A stretch of 64,000 nt of DNA from Sacculina carcini (lineage: Eukaryota; Arthropoda; Thecostraca; Sacculinidae). Of this stretch, positions 20,791-32,075 are shown one piece after another. The position numbers and the translations under genes were made by a program. Below the pieces are notes generated by a model. The model worked only from the letters and a program-made list of their open reading frames with translations. It was not told the DNA's origin and did no database searches. Position 1 is the first letter of the stretch. Each line of letters begins with the position of its first letter. The stretch spans positions 6,132,918 to 6,196,917 of the forward strand of contig OU696573.1 of assembly GCA_916048095.2 (NCBI GenBank), in the 5' to 3' direction.

Positions 20791-21660
20791 TACACAACAA
20801 GCGTATTGAGATATCGGAGACTTTCAAGGATAAGTACGAGATTCTTCGGTTGCGTGAGGAACTTGAGGCTGCAGCTATTGTTGAATCAGTCCGTAAATGG
20901 CGTGACTTGCTGCTAGGTAGACATTTTACTATTGTTACGGATCAGCAAGCTGCCTCGTATATCTTCAACACCAGAGCGCCAAATCGAATAAAAAATGATA
21001 AGTTGTTGAGGTGGAGATTGGAGCTGGCGAATTACTTATATGATATAGTATACAGGCCAGGAACTCTGAACGCACCAGCTGATGCGCTATCTCGTTCATG
21101 TGCAGCAACATGCACAGTGTCCCTCAAAGATCTCCATATAGCGCTCTGTCATCCTGGCGCAGCAAGGCTTTATCATTTTGTGCGACAGAAGAACTTACCG
21201 TTCTCTATGGAAGATGTTAAGCGAGTGTGCGCCCAGTGCCACATTTGTGCAGAATTATAACCAAGATTCTACAAGCCTCCTGCTGGCCGTCTTATCCAAT
21301 CACGATCACCCTTTGAAAGACTGTCTATGGATTTTGTGGGACCAAAACCGTCAAGAAACAGAATGCGATATCTCCTTGTGATTGTAGATGAGTATTCACG
21401 CTATCCGTTTGTTTTTCCATGTGAGGACATGTCTACTAAGACGGTTATACATTGCCTTCAGAAACTGTTTGCGCTCTGCGGATTTCCTGAATCGATGCAT
21501 AGCGATCGCGGAGCGCAATTCGTGTCATCGGAAGTAAAGGAATTTTTGTGGAAACATGGTATTATTATTCCTCACTCTACACCGTATCACCCAAGTGGAA
21601 ATGGACAATGTGAACGCATCAATGGAATAGTATGGAAAGCGATTCAACTAGCTTTAAGAT
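20791..21660 (+). pseudogene. Ty3/gypsy element 1, part 1: RNase H end and integrase
   Basis: The sequence ELEAAAIVESVRKWRDLLLG, then FTIVTDQQAASYIFN and YDIVYRPGTLNAPADALSRS, is the RNase H of a Ty3/gypsy retrotransposon. The integrase zinc finger follows (H-x-GAARLYHFVRQ...CAQCHIC), and after a frame change near 21250 the catalytic core: MDFVGPKPSRN, HSDRGAQFVSSE and STPYHPSGNGQCERING. These carry the D, D and E positions. The element is cut at 21660 by gypsy element 2 and resumes at 26296. Its own gag, protease and RT are absent. Confidence 0.8.
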
Positions 21661-22383
21661 TGTGGTGTCGGAGCGACGGCGAGCGAATTTGAGGTGTGGC
21701 TTGACTCACAGGTATTTTGAAACACAGACAAGTTAACGGAACGAGACCTACACCTAGACTGACTTTACTCTTTAGCCTGACCCCGATTGTGCCTTGCTGT
21801 CATGCGTGCCTTCCTCTGATTGGTGTAGCATTGTTGTTCGTACTCTTTCAAAATACCGGATGAATGCTGACGTACAGTGCTGTAGCGTTGCTTTAGTGTT
21901 GTAGCTGGAGTCACGAAGTCAATGCACCAAATGTAACAGTGTTGCCTTTCAGTCGTTATAGTTTAAGTGGAGCAGGCCTCTTGTCGTTGTGCGCCGCGAT
22001 AACTCTTGTTGTGCCGATTCCAAACACAGTTGATTGTTGTAGAAACAATGTATTGCGTCTTGATATTATATCTAATGTTGCTGTTCCTAACTCTATCTGT
22101 CCTAACGTTATATCCAGTGTTATATCATATCTGCCCTCCCTCGTTCTATACTCTGGTGTTGCTATACTCTGCTCCGTTCCATTCTCCCTCTGAACTACTC
22201 CACTTCTCTACTGAATCTCCTCTACTGCTGCTGCTGCTCAATCTATCTCCTCCCGCTGCCGCTTCTATCGATCTATTCCATATCCCCGAATGGTGAGAAC
22301 ACTGTGCTTATATAGTTCTAGCTAGCGCCGTCTACTTCATTCTCTATCTCCTATTTGTGCACGACCTCATTATTTACGGACCG

Positions 22384-22818
22384 CAAGGTCACCACAATGC
22401 AACACGCCTGGTAACACGCACATAGTCTTACACACTGGTGTGTGTAATATATGCGTGTGCACGTGCTGCCCTGCTGTCTCTTAATGTCTTGCAGTGTATG
22501 TGTGTGTGTCTACGTGTGTGCAACCAATGCTGTGTTCTGTATTCTAACCTACTGTGTTGACAGTGATGTATGTGTTTATGTGTGTGTGAGCGTGCGACCA
22601 CTGCTATGCTTCTCTTTGCCTAACCTATTCTGGTGATGTATGTGTTTCTGTGTGTCAGCGTGCGATCACTACTTTCTCTCCTAACTTCTATCCTATCATA
22701 TGCCATATTTAATGCACAACATGCAATACACAATGTACAAAACAATAAACGATTACTAAATATAGATATAAGAATAAAAGTTATATACAACACCGCATGA
22801 AATATAAACATTGTTACA
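22384..22818 (+). repeat. Left copy of ~440-bp direct repeat (putative LTR part)
   Basis: The copy begins CAAGGTCACCACAATGCAAC and contains a GT-rich stretch (TGTGTGTGTGTCTACGTG). It ends ACATTGTTACA. The mate at 24209-24648 differs by a few substitutions and short indels. Open frames here are low-complexity readings. Confidence 0.75.
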
Positions 22819-23822
22819 CCACAAATGCGAGGTCAATCGAGCGAATGCGAGCCACTAGAGCTTATACACGGCCATGCTATTGTGTGGTCAGAAGTGGGTT
22901 TTCATTGAAGCCGTGTGATGATCTTCAACTGACGAGTATTTGTACAATTGAGGCCCGCGATGGTTGTTCATTTGCACGCGTTCCGATGAGTACTTGGCTT
23001 CTTGGTACCTCGTACATGGTGGAGGATTTCGGCTGATGTTGTTCACAGATGTCATCGCGCAGATATACGTAATCAGGATACTGTTGTCAGCTTTTGTCAC
23101 TTCGGAGTTTGGCTTGATCGGTGTCACGCATGAATGCTGATGGTAGTTTTTTTGTTCACATTGTAGAGCACCATGTACATCTTCTAATGTCACTCCCCCA
23201 ACGGTAATGAGCAACTTTACTGCGTCGATCGTTGATGTTTTCATAGAGCTGGACAATCGGTAGATTTTCACTTGCTTTTCAGTGTCGTGTATCAGCATGG
23301 TATCAAGGAAAGGAGTAGGATTCCGTGGAATTAATAAGATTACTTCGGAATAGGAACAGTATTCGCAGAGTCATGTATTATTTTTCACGTAAATCTTGTT
23401 TCGTAATTCTTCTCTCTGTGTCCTCTTCTGTATTTGGCGTAATTTTATTCTCTCGCCGTTCTATCATTGTCATTCAATTATCTAGTGGTGTCTTGTCTAC
23501 AGTTTAGTAATGTCTTATACACGGACGTTTCAAGGCCTTCATAGTAGCGGTTCATACTTTCAGTCATGTATTCATATAGTCATCAGTAACCTAGTGGCGT
23601 ATCATGCCCCCACGTTCCAATGCATCAATCTATGCATGTCGATACATACTCTTGTATGCTTCGTTATATCTGTCCTTGTTACCAGATATATCATTCAATA
23701 TCTCCTGTCCGCTAAGTTGCATATCAAATGCCCCAACTTAACTTCGGTATTTTCGCTGCCATATGCGAAAACCATATACTTCGTTCTGCCTTCATTTCTG
23801 TTCTCACCAGCTCACTGCTTCA

Positions 23823-24208
23823 GGCGCTTGACCTACACCGACCATATTTCACAGCTGAGAGCCACATGTATAAAGGCACTGAATGTGCTGAAGACTGTTT
23901 CCCGCATGCGGTATGGAGCAGATCGACAATCCCTTCTCCTTCTGTACCGCTCGTTAGTCAGGTCGCGTCTCGATTACGCAAGCATTGTATATGATCTGGC
24001 TTCGGAGTCAGCAAAAAGCCGTTTGAATCTCGTACACCACGCAGGGATACGCATTGCCACCGGCGCGTTTCGCACGTCGCCAATCATCAGCCTCCTCGTT
24101 GAGGCTGATTAGGCTCCGCTGGCGCTCCGTCGTCAAAAGCTGGGCATGCGTTATTCTTGCAAGCTGGCAAGCACCCATGAAAACCCCGCGTATGACGTGG
24201 TATTTTCC
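23823..24208 (+). pseudogene. Jockey-type LINE reverse transcriptase fragment
   Basis: The sequence is nearly identical to 16120-16440, encoding LTYTDHISQL, CIKALNVLKTVSRMRYGADR and LLLYRSLVRSRLDYASIVYD. It continues further with RRQKLGMRYSCKLASTHENP, a conserved Jockey-type block deleted from the other copy. Both edges are abrupt, with no LINE 3' tail. It looks like a piece carried in by recombination rather than a retrotransposition event. Confidence 0.8.
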
Positions 24209-24648
24209 CAAGGTCACCACAATGCAACACGCCTGGTAACACGCACATAGTCTTACACACTGGTGTGTGTAATATATGCGTGTGCACGTGCTGCCCTGCT
24301 GTCTCTTGTCTCTTATGTCTTGCAGTGTATGTGTGTGTGTCTACGTGTGTGCAACCAGTGCTGTGTTCTGTATTCTAACCTACTGTGTTGACAGTGATGT
24401 ATGTGTTTATGTGTGTGTGAGCGTGCGACCACTGATATGCTTCTCTTTGCCTAACCTATTCTGGTGATGTATGTGTTTGTGTGTGTGAGCGTGCGATCAC
24501 TACTTTCTCTCCTAAATTCTACCCTAGCCTATGCCATAATAATGCACAACATGCAATACACAATTTACAAAACAATAAACGATTACTAAATATAGATATA
24601 AGAATACAAGTTATATACAACGCCGCATGAAATATATACATTGTTAGA
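24209..24648 (+). repeat. Right copy of ~440-bp direct repeat (putative LTR part)
   Basis: Direct repeat of 22384-22818. It ends ACATTGTTAGA immediately before the target duplication ATTGG, which marks the right edge of the third-level insertion. Confidence 0.75.
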
Positions 24649-25320
24649 ATTGGTCCATTTCACAATCGTACGATACACGTCACAACATCGCGATACACGT
24701 CGCGCCATGTTTAGAATCGCAATACATCAATTAAGTAAACCGCACATGATACAAGACACTACATACCCCCTCACTTGAAATAATACACACCATCAGAAAG
24801 ATAAGCGGGGGTTTCGTTGATAGTAACAGGTTCTTTGGCAGCGACGCCGCCAGTCTCCAGCGATGCCGGGATCACAGCCGCAATAGCGCTGAGCTGTCTG
24901 ATGTCGACCGTCGGTGCCGTCGCACTTGGTGGCGAGGAATCGTCGAGGTCGATATCTACGGCAGCTACATCGCCTGGTTCGCGAACGGCAAATTATCGGA
25001 ATATTACCGGAACGTCGGAAGCCGGAGCCCACCGGCTTGCAGACCGCGCCTCGCCGACTTGGCCGCTGCAGACCTGCAGAAATGCCGATGCTGCGCACAG
25101 TGGATCTGACCGGATCACAGCCTGACACTGCTGCGACCTCGTCACTGTCGCTGTCGTGGCGTCACTGCAGCTGTCGTGACTTCTCTCTGCTCCCCCTTCT
25201 CTGCGGAGAATGGCAGTTGACGCAGAGGATGCGCTGTCGGTGCGTCGTTTTGCTTCAATCTGGTTTTGTGGCAATATCTTTCGTTTGGTATTAAAGCTGG
25301 GACTTGACTAAAACTTCGAC

Positions 25321-25843
25321 CTAAACTGCGACTAAAACTTCTTTTATTTCGGTTACTATTTTCAACACCTGTCCTTTTCCGGGTTGAATCGTAACTCCAA
25401 GTTTCGCCAGCGTGGAGAAGCCCAGTATACCTTCTGAATATCTGGTATCGATAATGAAAAAATCAGCCATAGTCGTGCTATCACCGACAGTGACTGATAC
25501 TGGTAGCGTTCCGACGACTTTCAGCGGGCGTCGGCCAATGCCGAAAAGCTGAGTGTCAGACGATGTTACCGCTGAGCCTCTGAAAAGCTTCCTTGCTAGC
25601 GGCAAACTCATGATAGAGACACTGGCACCAGTATCTACCTGAAGTTCGGTGTCTGCTGATTGGCCTGAAGTTGAACCGTTCTGAAATAACGCTCAGCTTA
25701 GTTGAATAAAATTCGCCCATTTGACGTAGCACTTTGGTGTAATCGTCTTCGCCGTCCCTCCTAGGAGAGTCTGGAAGGGAGAGAAAAACTCGCTGCGCCT
25801 CAGCTCCAATACAGTGAAGCAAAATCGCCTTGCGCCGGGACAT
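25321..25843 (-). pseudogene. Gypsy element 2 gag/protease remnant
   Basis: Two frames on the - strand match the intact gypsy at 55949-60483. One is a gag block, ILLHCIGAEAQRVFLSLPDS (25843-25700 region), with LRQMGEFYSTKLSVISERF. The other is the retropepsin flank, SLPLARKLFRGSAVTSSDTQ, continuing LFGIGRRPLKVVGTLPVSVT. A deletion joins gag to protease near 25680, removing the zinc knuckles and several hundred bases. A stretch at 24780-25320 holds no recognised coding. Confidence 0.8.
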
Positions 25844-26022
25844 GGGAAAACTGTCGCCGTTGATGGCCGTTAGATAGTTTTCGAACGTAAACTTTCACTC
25901 AGTCCAGGGGATGAGAGGCTTTCCCGGGCGCGAAAGAAAAGTGGGAGGTGCTGCGACACCATACATACTGATATTGTAATTAGACAAATTATCAATACTG
26001 AATCCCACCTTCGTCGCCAAAT

Positions 26023-26295
26023 TGTAGTGTCGGAGCGACGGCGAGCGAATCTGAGGTGTGGCTTGACTCACAGGTATATTAAAACACAGACAAGTTTACG
26101 GAACGAGACCTACACCTAAACTGACTTTACTCTATAGCCTGACCCCGATTGTGCCTTGCTGTCATGCGTGCCTTCCTCTGATTGGTCCATTTCACAATCG
26201 TACGATACACGTCACAACATCGCGATACACGTCTTGCCATCTTTAGAATCGCAATACATCAATTAAGTAAACCGCACATGATACAAGACACTACA
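26023..26295 (-). repeat. Gypsy element 2 LTR (5' LTR on its own strand)
   Basis: This 273-bp LTR has TGTAGTGTC/GACACTACA ends and is followed by the AAGAT duplication. It matches the two halves of the left LTR (21661-21823 and 24654-24763). Confidence 0.9.
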
Positions 26296-26924
26296 AAGAT
26301 CTAGCGGTCTTGATGACAGTCACTGGCAAGAAGTACTCGATATGGCCCTGCACGCCATTGGCTCGCTCCTCTGTACCGCTACCAACGCGACTCCTCACGA
26401 AAGACTGTTTGCTTTTGAAAGAAGGTCAGGCCACGGCTATATCATACCTGAATGGCTGCAATGAGGCCCGGCACTGTTCGAAAGTTTGTACGCCAACGCA
26501 AGTCTGATCCACTTGAAGAACGGGTTGAGATCATTTCAGCAACTCCAAATTATGCCAGAGTTCGTTTTCCTGATGGTCGTCAATCAACCGTGTCAACTGG
26601 AGATCTAGCTCATTCACCAGATACCAGTGAGCGCTCTTTACTCTCGCACGAACACCCGGAAGCATCTGAGATTGTGGTGTCTCTTCAACCGTCGTCTGGA
26701 AGTCCTCGCGAAGCTGAAGATCGGAATGCAACTGTGCAGAGCTAAGATCCTGAAATGACCAGGGGCAAGCGAAAAATTCCTGATAAAGCGACGGAAGTTC
26801 ACCGCGAGGAACACCATGCAGACGTGGATCAGAGGGATGATCTTTCATTTATTCCAGCTGTTACAAGACGTGGGAAGGTCGTGATTAGGAATCGTCAGTA
26901 TCAGTAAAATAATGCAGCGGAGAG
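26296..26924 (+). pseudogene. Gypsy element 1, part 2: integrase C-terminus
   Basis: The integrase interrupted at 21660 continues here after the target duplication: SGLDDSHWQEVLDMALHAIG, then LLCTATNATPHERLFAFERR. A C-terminal region with RQRKSDPLEERVEIISATPN, then YARVRFPDGRQSTVSTGDLA follows. Frame changes near 26460 and a stop at 26743 end the protein. A purine tract at 26912-26924 precedes a likely LTR start. Confidence 0.75.
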
Positions 26925-27202
26925 TGTAATGATATTTTGCGCCTAATTTGGTTTACGCCAAGGGTGGAAACTGAGCCATACCTGGCAATATTGTCATTTT
27001 GTATCTCTGTGTTTATCGTGTCTCGTCAAAGGCTCTACGGTGATGTGGTGTTGTTGCTTATAAAGTAACTGTATTTTTGTAGATGTCATATGATAATGTG
27101 AATATTTGTAACATATTATTTTGGTGTAGTTTTCAGATGTACTTGGTTGTTTTAGTTGAATAAAACCTTAAGTAGAAGTTCGAGGGTTTTCGGAGCGCGA
27201 CA
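26925..27202 (+). repeat. Putative LTR of gypsy element 1
   Basis: The 278-bp segment begins TGTAATGATATTTTG after a purine-rich run and ends GGAGCGCGACA. It contains AATAAAA at about 27160 as a possible polyadenylation signal. Only one copy is in the window, so the ends rest on TG...CA and on context. Confidence 0.5.
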
Positions 27203-27234
27203 GTGTATTGGTGGAAATATATTGGTCATAACAA
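27202..27234 (+). repeat. 33-nt exact repeat, copy 2
   Basis: Identical to 13582-13614. Here it directly follows the ACA end of the putative LTR, where a primer-binding region would be expected, and it is followed by a 5'-truncated LINE. Confidence 0.6.
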
Positions 27235-27244
27235 CAACTATGTA

Positions 27245-28400
27245 CAACTTCTCATATTATTTCGGGTGTTCCCCAAGGCTCTCTTCTCGGTCCTCTTTTG
27301 TTTAATCTTTATGTTTCTTCTCTTTGTCCGATCCTCCGCACCTATCCTATATCTTTCCACATTTATGCGGATGATATCCAAATTTATTTCCCTTTTTCGT
27401 CCTCTAACAGTTATCTCATTGACCAACTTCTATCCAACATTGCTGCCTGGGCGACCTCCAGAGATCTCCTCTTGAATCCCGATAAGACAGAGTATATTTT
27501 ATTTCACCCTCCTAGGATATCTCCGAACTGTCTTAATTTGTCCCTCTCCTCTCATATTCGTAGTTTGGGCATTGTCTTTGATCCTTCACTTGATTTCTCC
27601 AAACATCTTTCAAACCTTACCCGATCCTGTCGATTCATCTTGCGCCAACTCTACCCTATACGCCGACACATCGACGAATCCTCTGCACTGCTTCTTGTTA
27701 ATTCCTATATCTTCTCCCGTCTGGACTATTGCAATTCTCTATTTTTTCACCTACCTCAAAAATCTCTTCGATCCCTTCAGTCAATCATTAACCTTTCCTG
27801 TCGATTCGTTTTGCGTCTTCCACCTAGGACACCAACCTCTGTACATATTCGGCAACTAGGCTGGCTGCCAGTCCCTTCGAGGATCCATCATAAGCTCTGC
27901 TGTCTTGTATATAAACTTCTTCACTCGCCTTCTCCCCCTTCCTACTTACTTACCCTCCTACAGTGTAGCGAGCGACCTTCCAGTCGTCGTCCTGTACCTC
28001 TTGTTTCTCCTCCTGCTCTTCATGAATCAAACTGGTCAGCCAAGTCTTTCTACTTTTCTGCTCCCCGTCTTTACAATCAACTTCCTCCTCATGTCCTGAA
28101 GCAAAAATCATACTCCTCATTCTCTTCTGCTCTGCAAAAATTTTTGCTATCTTTGCCCACACCTCTAACTCCTCCATTCCGACAGCACTAAATCTTGTTC
28201 TCTCTACATTCGTTTTTCTTGGTTACCAGTGTTAATCTATGATGTGATGTGTGATGTGATGTTTGTTACTGTGTAAGATATTTCTTTTGCTGTTTTATAC
28301 TCGTTTTTCTCTTTTTTTATCATGTGTGTTATTTTTGCTGGCTCATTTATTTTCCATCTATGAGCTAATACTCCTTTATATTGTTCGCACCAGTTTATCT
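27245..28400 (+). pseudogene. CR1/L2-type LINE, 3' part of reverse transcriptase
   Basis: The frame is open from about 27250 to 28191: GVPQGSLLGPLLFNLYVSSL, then FHIYADDIQIYFPF with catalytic YADD, then LLNPDKTEYILF, LGIVFDPSLDFSKHL, RRHIDESSALLLVNSYIFSR, RLDYCNSLFFHLP and a Cterm block APRLYNQLPPHV. It is the C-terminal third of a LINE reverse transcriptase. The endonuclease and the first RT motifs were lost by 5' truncation, the normal fate of LINE insertions. No stop breaks the retained part. A 3' UTR follows to about 28400. It is related to, but not the same family as, the fragment at 63150-64000. Confidence 0.85.
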
Positions 28401-28481
28401 CTTTTACGCGCCTCTGCTCTACTTGGCGCTATATGAAATACATGTTTGTTTGTTTGTTTATGTATATAAGTATAACCAATG

Positions 28482-28740
28482 TGTCAGAGGTGTTCGTAAA
28501 ATAGCCAAACTCCGACAACTGGCATCACTGCTTGCCCACGCTGGTGAAACAAACAATAACAATCACGAAATTGAGTGTGCACTGCGCAGTAAGTGTTAGA
28601 TATCATTCTAATGTTTGCGCTTGATATTAATTGTTTTATTTCAACTACAATAATTCAATATGTTATTTATTTCAGGTTCATTTGCCTTATATTGAAATTC
28701 TCGACAATAAACGTTCAGCCGTTCCGGAATGTTCATGACA
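28482..28740 (+). repeat. Gypsy element 4, 5' LTR
   Basis: 259-bp LTR with TGTCA...TGACA inverted termini and AATAAACG near its end. The partner is at 32076-32335. Confidence 0.9.
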
Positions 28741-28760
28741 TAATTTCAATATAGACCAAA

Positions 28761-30237
28761 ATGAAACCGGAAGATATGTCTGGTGGGGGGAACGAGGTCC
28801 CCTGGACGAGGACGATGGTCGGCACAGGGACGTGTGTGCTGTGGCCAGTCTGGCGGGACCCGAATCGTACCAGATCCAGTTGAATCTTCCGGTGCCGGCG
28901 CTAAGAAGTGACTCCACGATTGCAGAGTGGCAACCACTATTCATGGCGGTATTCTAGTCAGCAGCTTGGTCAGCCGAGGGCGCGAGGGTGAAAAACTGGC
29001 CGTTGGCCTTCTGCCGGCGTTCGTGAACCGACGTCCAGCGGAGAGGGAACTCGTCAGAGAGGTCATTTCTGGCGTGACATCACTGTCTGAAGCGTTTGCG
29101 GAACTTTACATTACGCCGGACCCCCCGGTCAGCAAGTATGACAGCTTGAAATGACTGTGCAGCAGCGTCTGGAGCCCGGGCGTGCCGATCGAGGATTATT
29201 TATTTGGATTGAACAAGCTTGCTAAAAATGCTCAGGTGGGTACCGAAGTGCTGTTGACGTACTTCATTGGACAGTTACCGAGGGACATCGAAATGAAAGC
29301 ACGTCAATGGATGACCGATCAGATGACGGTGAATGACAGAACTGGACGGGCGCTACTTGTCGTGGTCAAGCAGTGGCTAGTAGACAAAGGGTCGGCGCTC
29401 GACAGAGGCGGCGGCGATATGTCGACGTCGCGGGCGCCGCCAGATATAGCGGCTATATCTCAACGTGCAGAAGTTTCTTCAGGATCATCGTCGTCTTCCG
29501 CTAGGAATGAAACATCGACACAAAACAAGAGAGCACCCGAGATGCGCAACTCAGGATGTTTTGTTTATGGGTCCGGTGATCACTGGATGAAGAAGTGCCC
29601 TCAAAGATTTTGTCAGCGTTGTGGCAAGAAAGGACATTCTCTCAACGAATGCCGGAAGTCCAAAGGCGTAGGGAACCCGGTGCTCTTCATGGACTACGAG
29701 GCAGATCACAGTCACCAGCTACCTGCAGCGGAAACGGCGTCTGTCCAACTCATGCTCGATGGTAACCCTGTCACAGTCCTTCTGGATTCCGGAGCGGCCA
29801 CATTGGTGGTGGATAAATACACAGCAGCGGGAATGGGCTGGAACCCCTCTGCGCCAGGTGGGAAGACACCCAAAGAGACCCTGACCGGCGTGGGAGGCAA
29901 AGTTCGGACTCTGGGATGTTGGGAGGTCGACGTGAGCGCCGGGGACGGTCCTGGGACACGACAACGTCTGATTTTCATTGAAAATGACTCGAGATTGCTG
30001 CTCCTCGGACGTGACTATATGACAGGATTGGGATCAGTGGAATTTGACTGGAACCACGGAAGAGTTCGCCTGGGCGATCGGTGGATGCCGACAGAGAAGA
30101 TGGCGGGTGGCGGTGATTTTCCACATCGTGTTTTGATACTGGCGAGTGAAACTTCGGCTGATTATTTCCAACCCCAGGACATGGTGAGTTCACATTTATC
30201 TTGTGCCGAGAGATACACTAATACATGTTTTGCGTGA
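28761..30237 (+). pseudogene. Gypsy element 4 gag and protease
   Basis: The gag begins near 28761. It is broken by a stop at 28955-28957, by frame changes in the 28930-29150 region and by a stop at about 29152. It then reads open from 29182 (VPIEDYLFGLNKLAKNAQVG). Two zinc knuckles are present. The first is altered (CFVYGSGDHWMKKC, lacking its second Cys), the second is intact (CQRCGKKGHSLNEC). The protease has VTVLLDSGAATLVVD (catalytic DSGA) and LLLLGRDYMTGLG. In the intact element gag packages RNA and the protease cuts the polyprotein. A frameshift near 30190 separates the protease from RT. Confidence 0.8.
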
Positions 30238-32075
30238 TTATTTCGATGTTTTTGCGCAAAACCCAAAAAGGCCCAAGGTGACAAACCGTGTTTTACACGC
30301 GATAGAGACTGCAGGAGCGCTCCCTATTAAGCACCAGCCATACAGAATGAGCCCGCAAGTGGAAAAAGAGATGAACAGACAAATCAAAGAAATGATTGCA
30401 AATGGGATATGCAGACCCTAGAATTCTCCGTGGGGGAGCAGAGTCATTCTGATGAGGAAGAAAGACGGGACGTATCGATTTGTGGTGGATTATATTGAGC
30501 TGAACGCAGTGACCAAGAAAGACGCGTACCCAGCAGCGGACTGGCGGGGAATAATTGATGGCTTGGGGGGAAGCAAAATATTGTCTTTTCTCGATGGTGC
30601 AAGCGCATATTGGTCGATACCAATCAGAGAGCAAGACAGAGAGAAAACATCATTCGCCACACCCAACGGTCAGTTCGAGATGAACGTTATGGCTTTTGGC
30701 TTGTGCAATAGTCAGTTTACATATCAGAGGACTGTGGATGAAGCACTGAAACAAATTTCACATGCGGCGGTATATGTCGACGACACGTGTGTCTATTCAG
30801 AAAATAAACGGAGCGGTGAAGCGGAATGATGAAGCGGAAACATGTGGTTGTTCCGGACAAGATTCAAGCTGATATAACTGCTCAATATCACAATCAGAGA
30901 CACTTCGGGATTGAGAAAACGCTTGAGGCCCTGCGTTCGGAGTTGTACTGGATAGGCATGCACGACACAGTCAAGCCCGTTTGCACCTGTTGCCAGACTT
31001 ATGCGCGTCATAAAAGCTCCTATGAGCCAGAGGTGACCATGCAGATACCCAGGTATGCGAACCGGCCCTTCGGAAAACCGTCTCAATGGACATCGCCACG
31101 CTTCCCTGGAGTGAAGATGGATTCAGATACCTGCTAGTTATAATCGTCAATTTTTCAAAATTCGTCAAATTAATACCCATGAAGGATAAAACGGCGGTGT
31201 CAGTTTCTTCCGCCTTCCAGAGAGAATGGATCTACCGCCATGGGAGCCCGGTAACGCTGATATCAGATCAAGGAAGAAATGTTGACGGTGGTATCATAAG
31301 AACGGTGTGCCACGAGCTAGGCATTGAAAAGAGGCACACGAGCCCGTACAACCCCCAAGCAGACGGGCAGACTGAGCGGGTGATTCAGACGGCGAAACAA
31401 GCCATCAAATGCCTGCTTGACGACAAACAGATGAGCACGTCAATGTGGCCAAATGTATTGCGGGAGGCGAATTAATTTTTGAACAATGCCCCAAATTCCA
31501 GCACCATGAAAAGCCCTCACGAAGTTATGTACGGCTCACGGCTGCGAACTAATCGCTCGATCAACTTCGGAGCAGTCATACCGGACGCTCTCACAAACGA
31601 TGAAGCGGATCAAGCGCGAATTTCCGTCTATTCTGAAGTGGCGCGAAACACAGACAGAGCACGGCATAGCTACAAAAGCTACTATGACAATGGCAAAGTG
31701 GATCCTGCTAGACGCCTCATCCGACCTGGAAGCCAAGTCATGGTGCGCAACGAGGCAGCGACTGGGCTAGATCCGCTGTATCGAGGACCTTTTGAAGTCG
31801 CAGACACACAAGGCGGAAACGTATTTCTGAAACATGCTGACGGAAGAGAGGGATGCGTACACCTCGACCGGTGCAAGACGGTAACCGCAGAGCGTCCTGA
31901 TCGAGAGGATGGAGCTGGTCCACCCGACCACAGTGGTGAGACTGGTGAAGAGGGGACAACAGCAGACGCCATCACTCCAGGATCTGATGCACTCCAAATC
32001 CTGCCAAGTGTATCAAGAACGGCAAGAAGAATTCAGCGAAACCGACGCTTTGCTGATTTTCACGTGAGGGAGTGA
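30203..32075 (+). pseudogene. Gypsy element 4 RT and integrase, RNase H deleted
   Basis: The RT begins VLHAIETAGALPIKHQPYRM, has a stop at 30419-30421, and then continues MRKKDGTYRFVVDYIELNAV, LDGASAYWSIPIREQDREK and catalytic AVYVDDTCVYSE near 30770. At about 30825 it jumps to an integrase zinc finger (HNQRHFGIEKTLEALRSELY, CTCCQTYAR). RNase H and the connection are therefore missing, a deletion of around 1 kb by comparison with other gypsy elements. The integrase core continues in another frame (LISDQGRNVDGG, TSPYNPQADGQTERVIQ), with a stop at 31473-31475 and a C-terminal domain to 32075. Confidence 0.82.

Larger units (their letters stand above)
21824..24648 (+). mobile_element. Third-level LTR-type element nested in the LTR of gypsy 2
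   Basis: The insert starts TGTAGCATTG and ends ACATTGTTAGA. It is bounded by the 5-bp duplication ATTGG at 21819-21823 and 24649-24653. A ~440-bp direct repeat (22384-22818 and 24209-24648) suggests LTRs. The left one would run 21824-22818 and end ACATTGTTACA. The right one is 5'-truncated by a Jockey LINE piece. The interior (22819-23822) gave no recognisable gag or pol. An open stretch on the - strand at 22888-23298 is of unknown meaning. Orientation is uncertain. Confidence 0.65.
21661..26295 (-). mobile_element. Ty3/gypsy element 2, nested in element 1
   Basis: The LTRs start TGTAGTGTC (TGTGGTGTC at the left end) and end GACACTACA. They measure 273 bp at 26023-26295. The left LTR is split by a third element into 21661-21823 (163 bp) and 24654-24763 (110 bp), again 273 bp in total. 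The target duplication AAGAT is present at 21656-21660 and 26296-26300. Next to the right LTR, the - strand reads TTTGGCGACGAAGG, a typical primer-binding region. Next to the left LTR is a purine tract (AAGTGAGGGGG on the - strand). Only gag and protease remnants survive inside, so most of pol is deleted. Confidence 0.88.

Noticed and set aside
22888..23298. 136-codon frame on the - strand inside the third-level element
   Set aside because: No gag, pol or other motif is recognisable. It may be chance or a fragment of the element's internal region.
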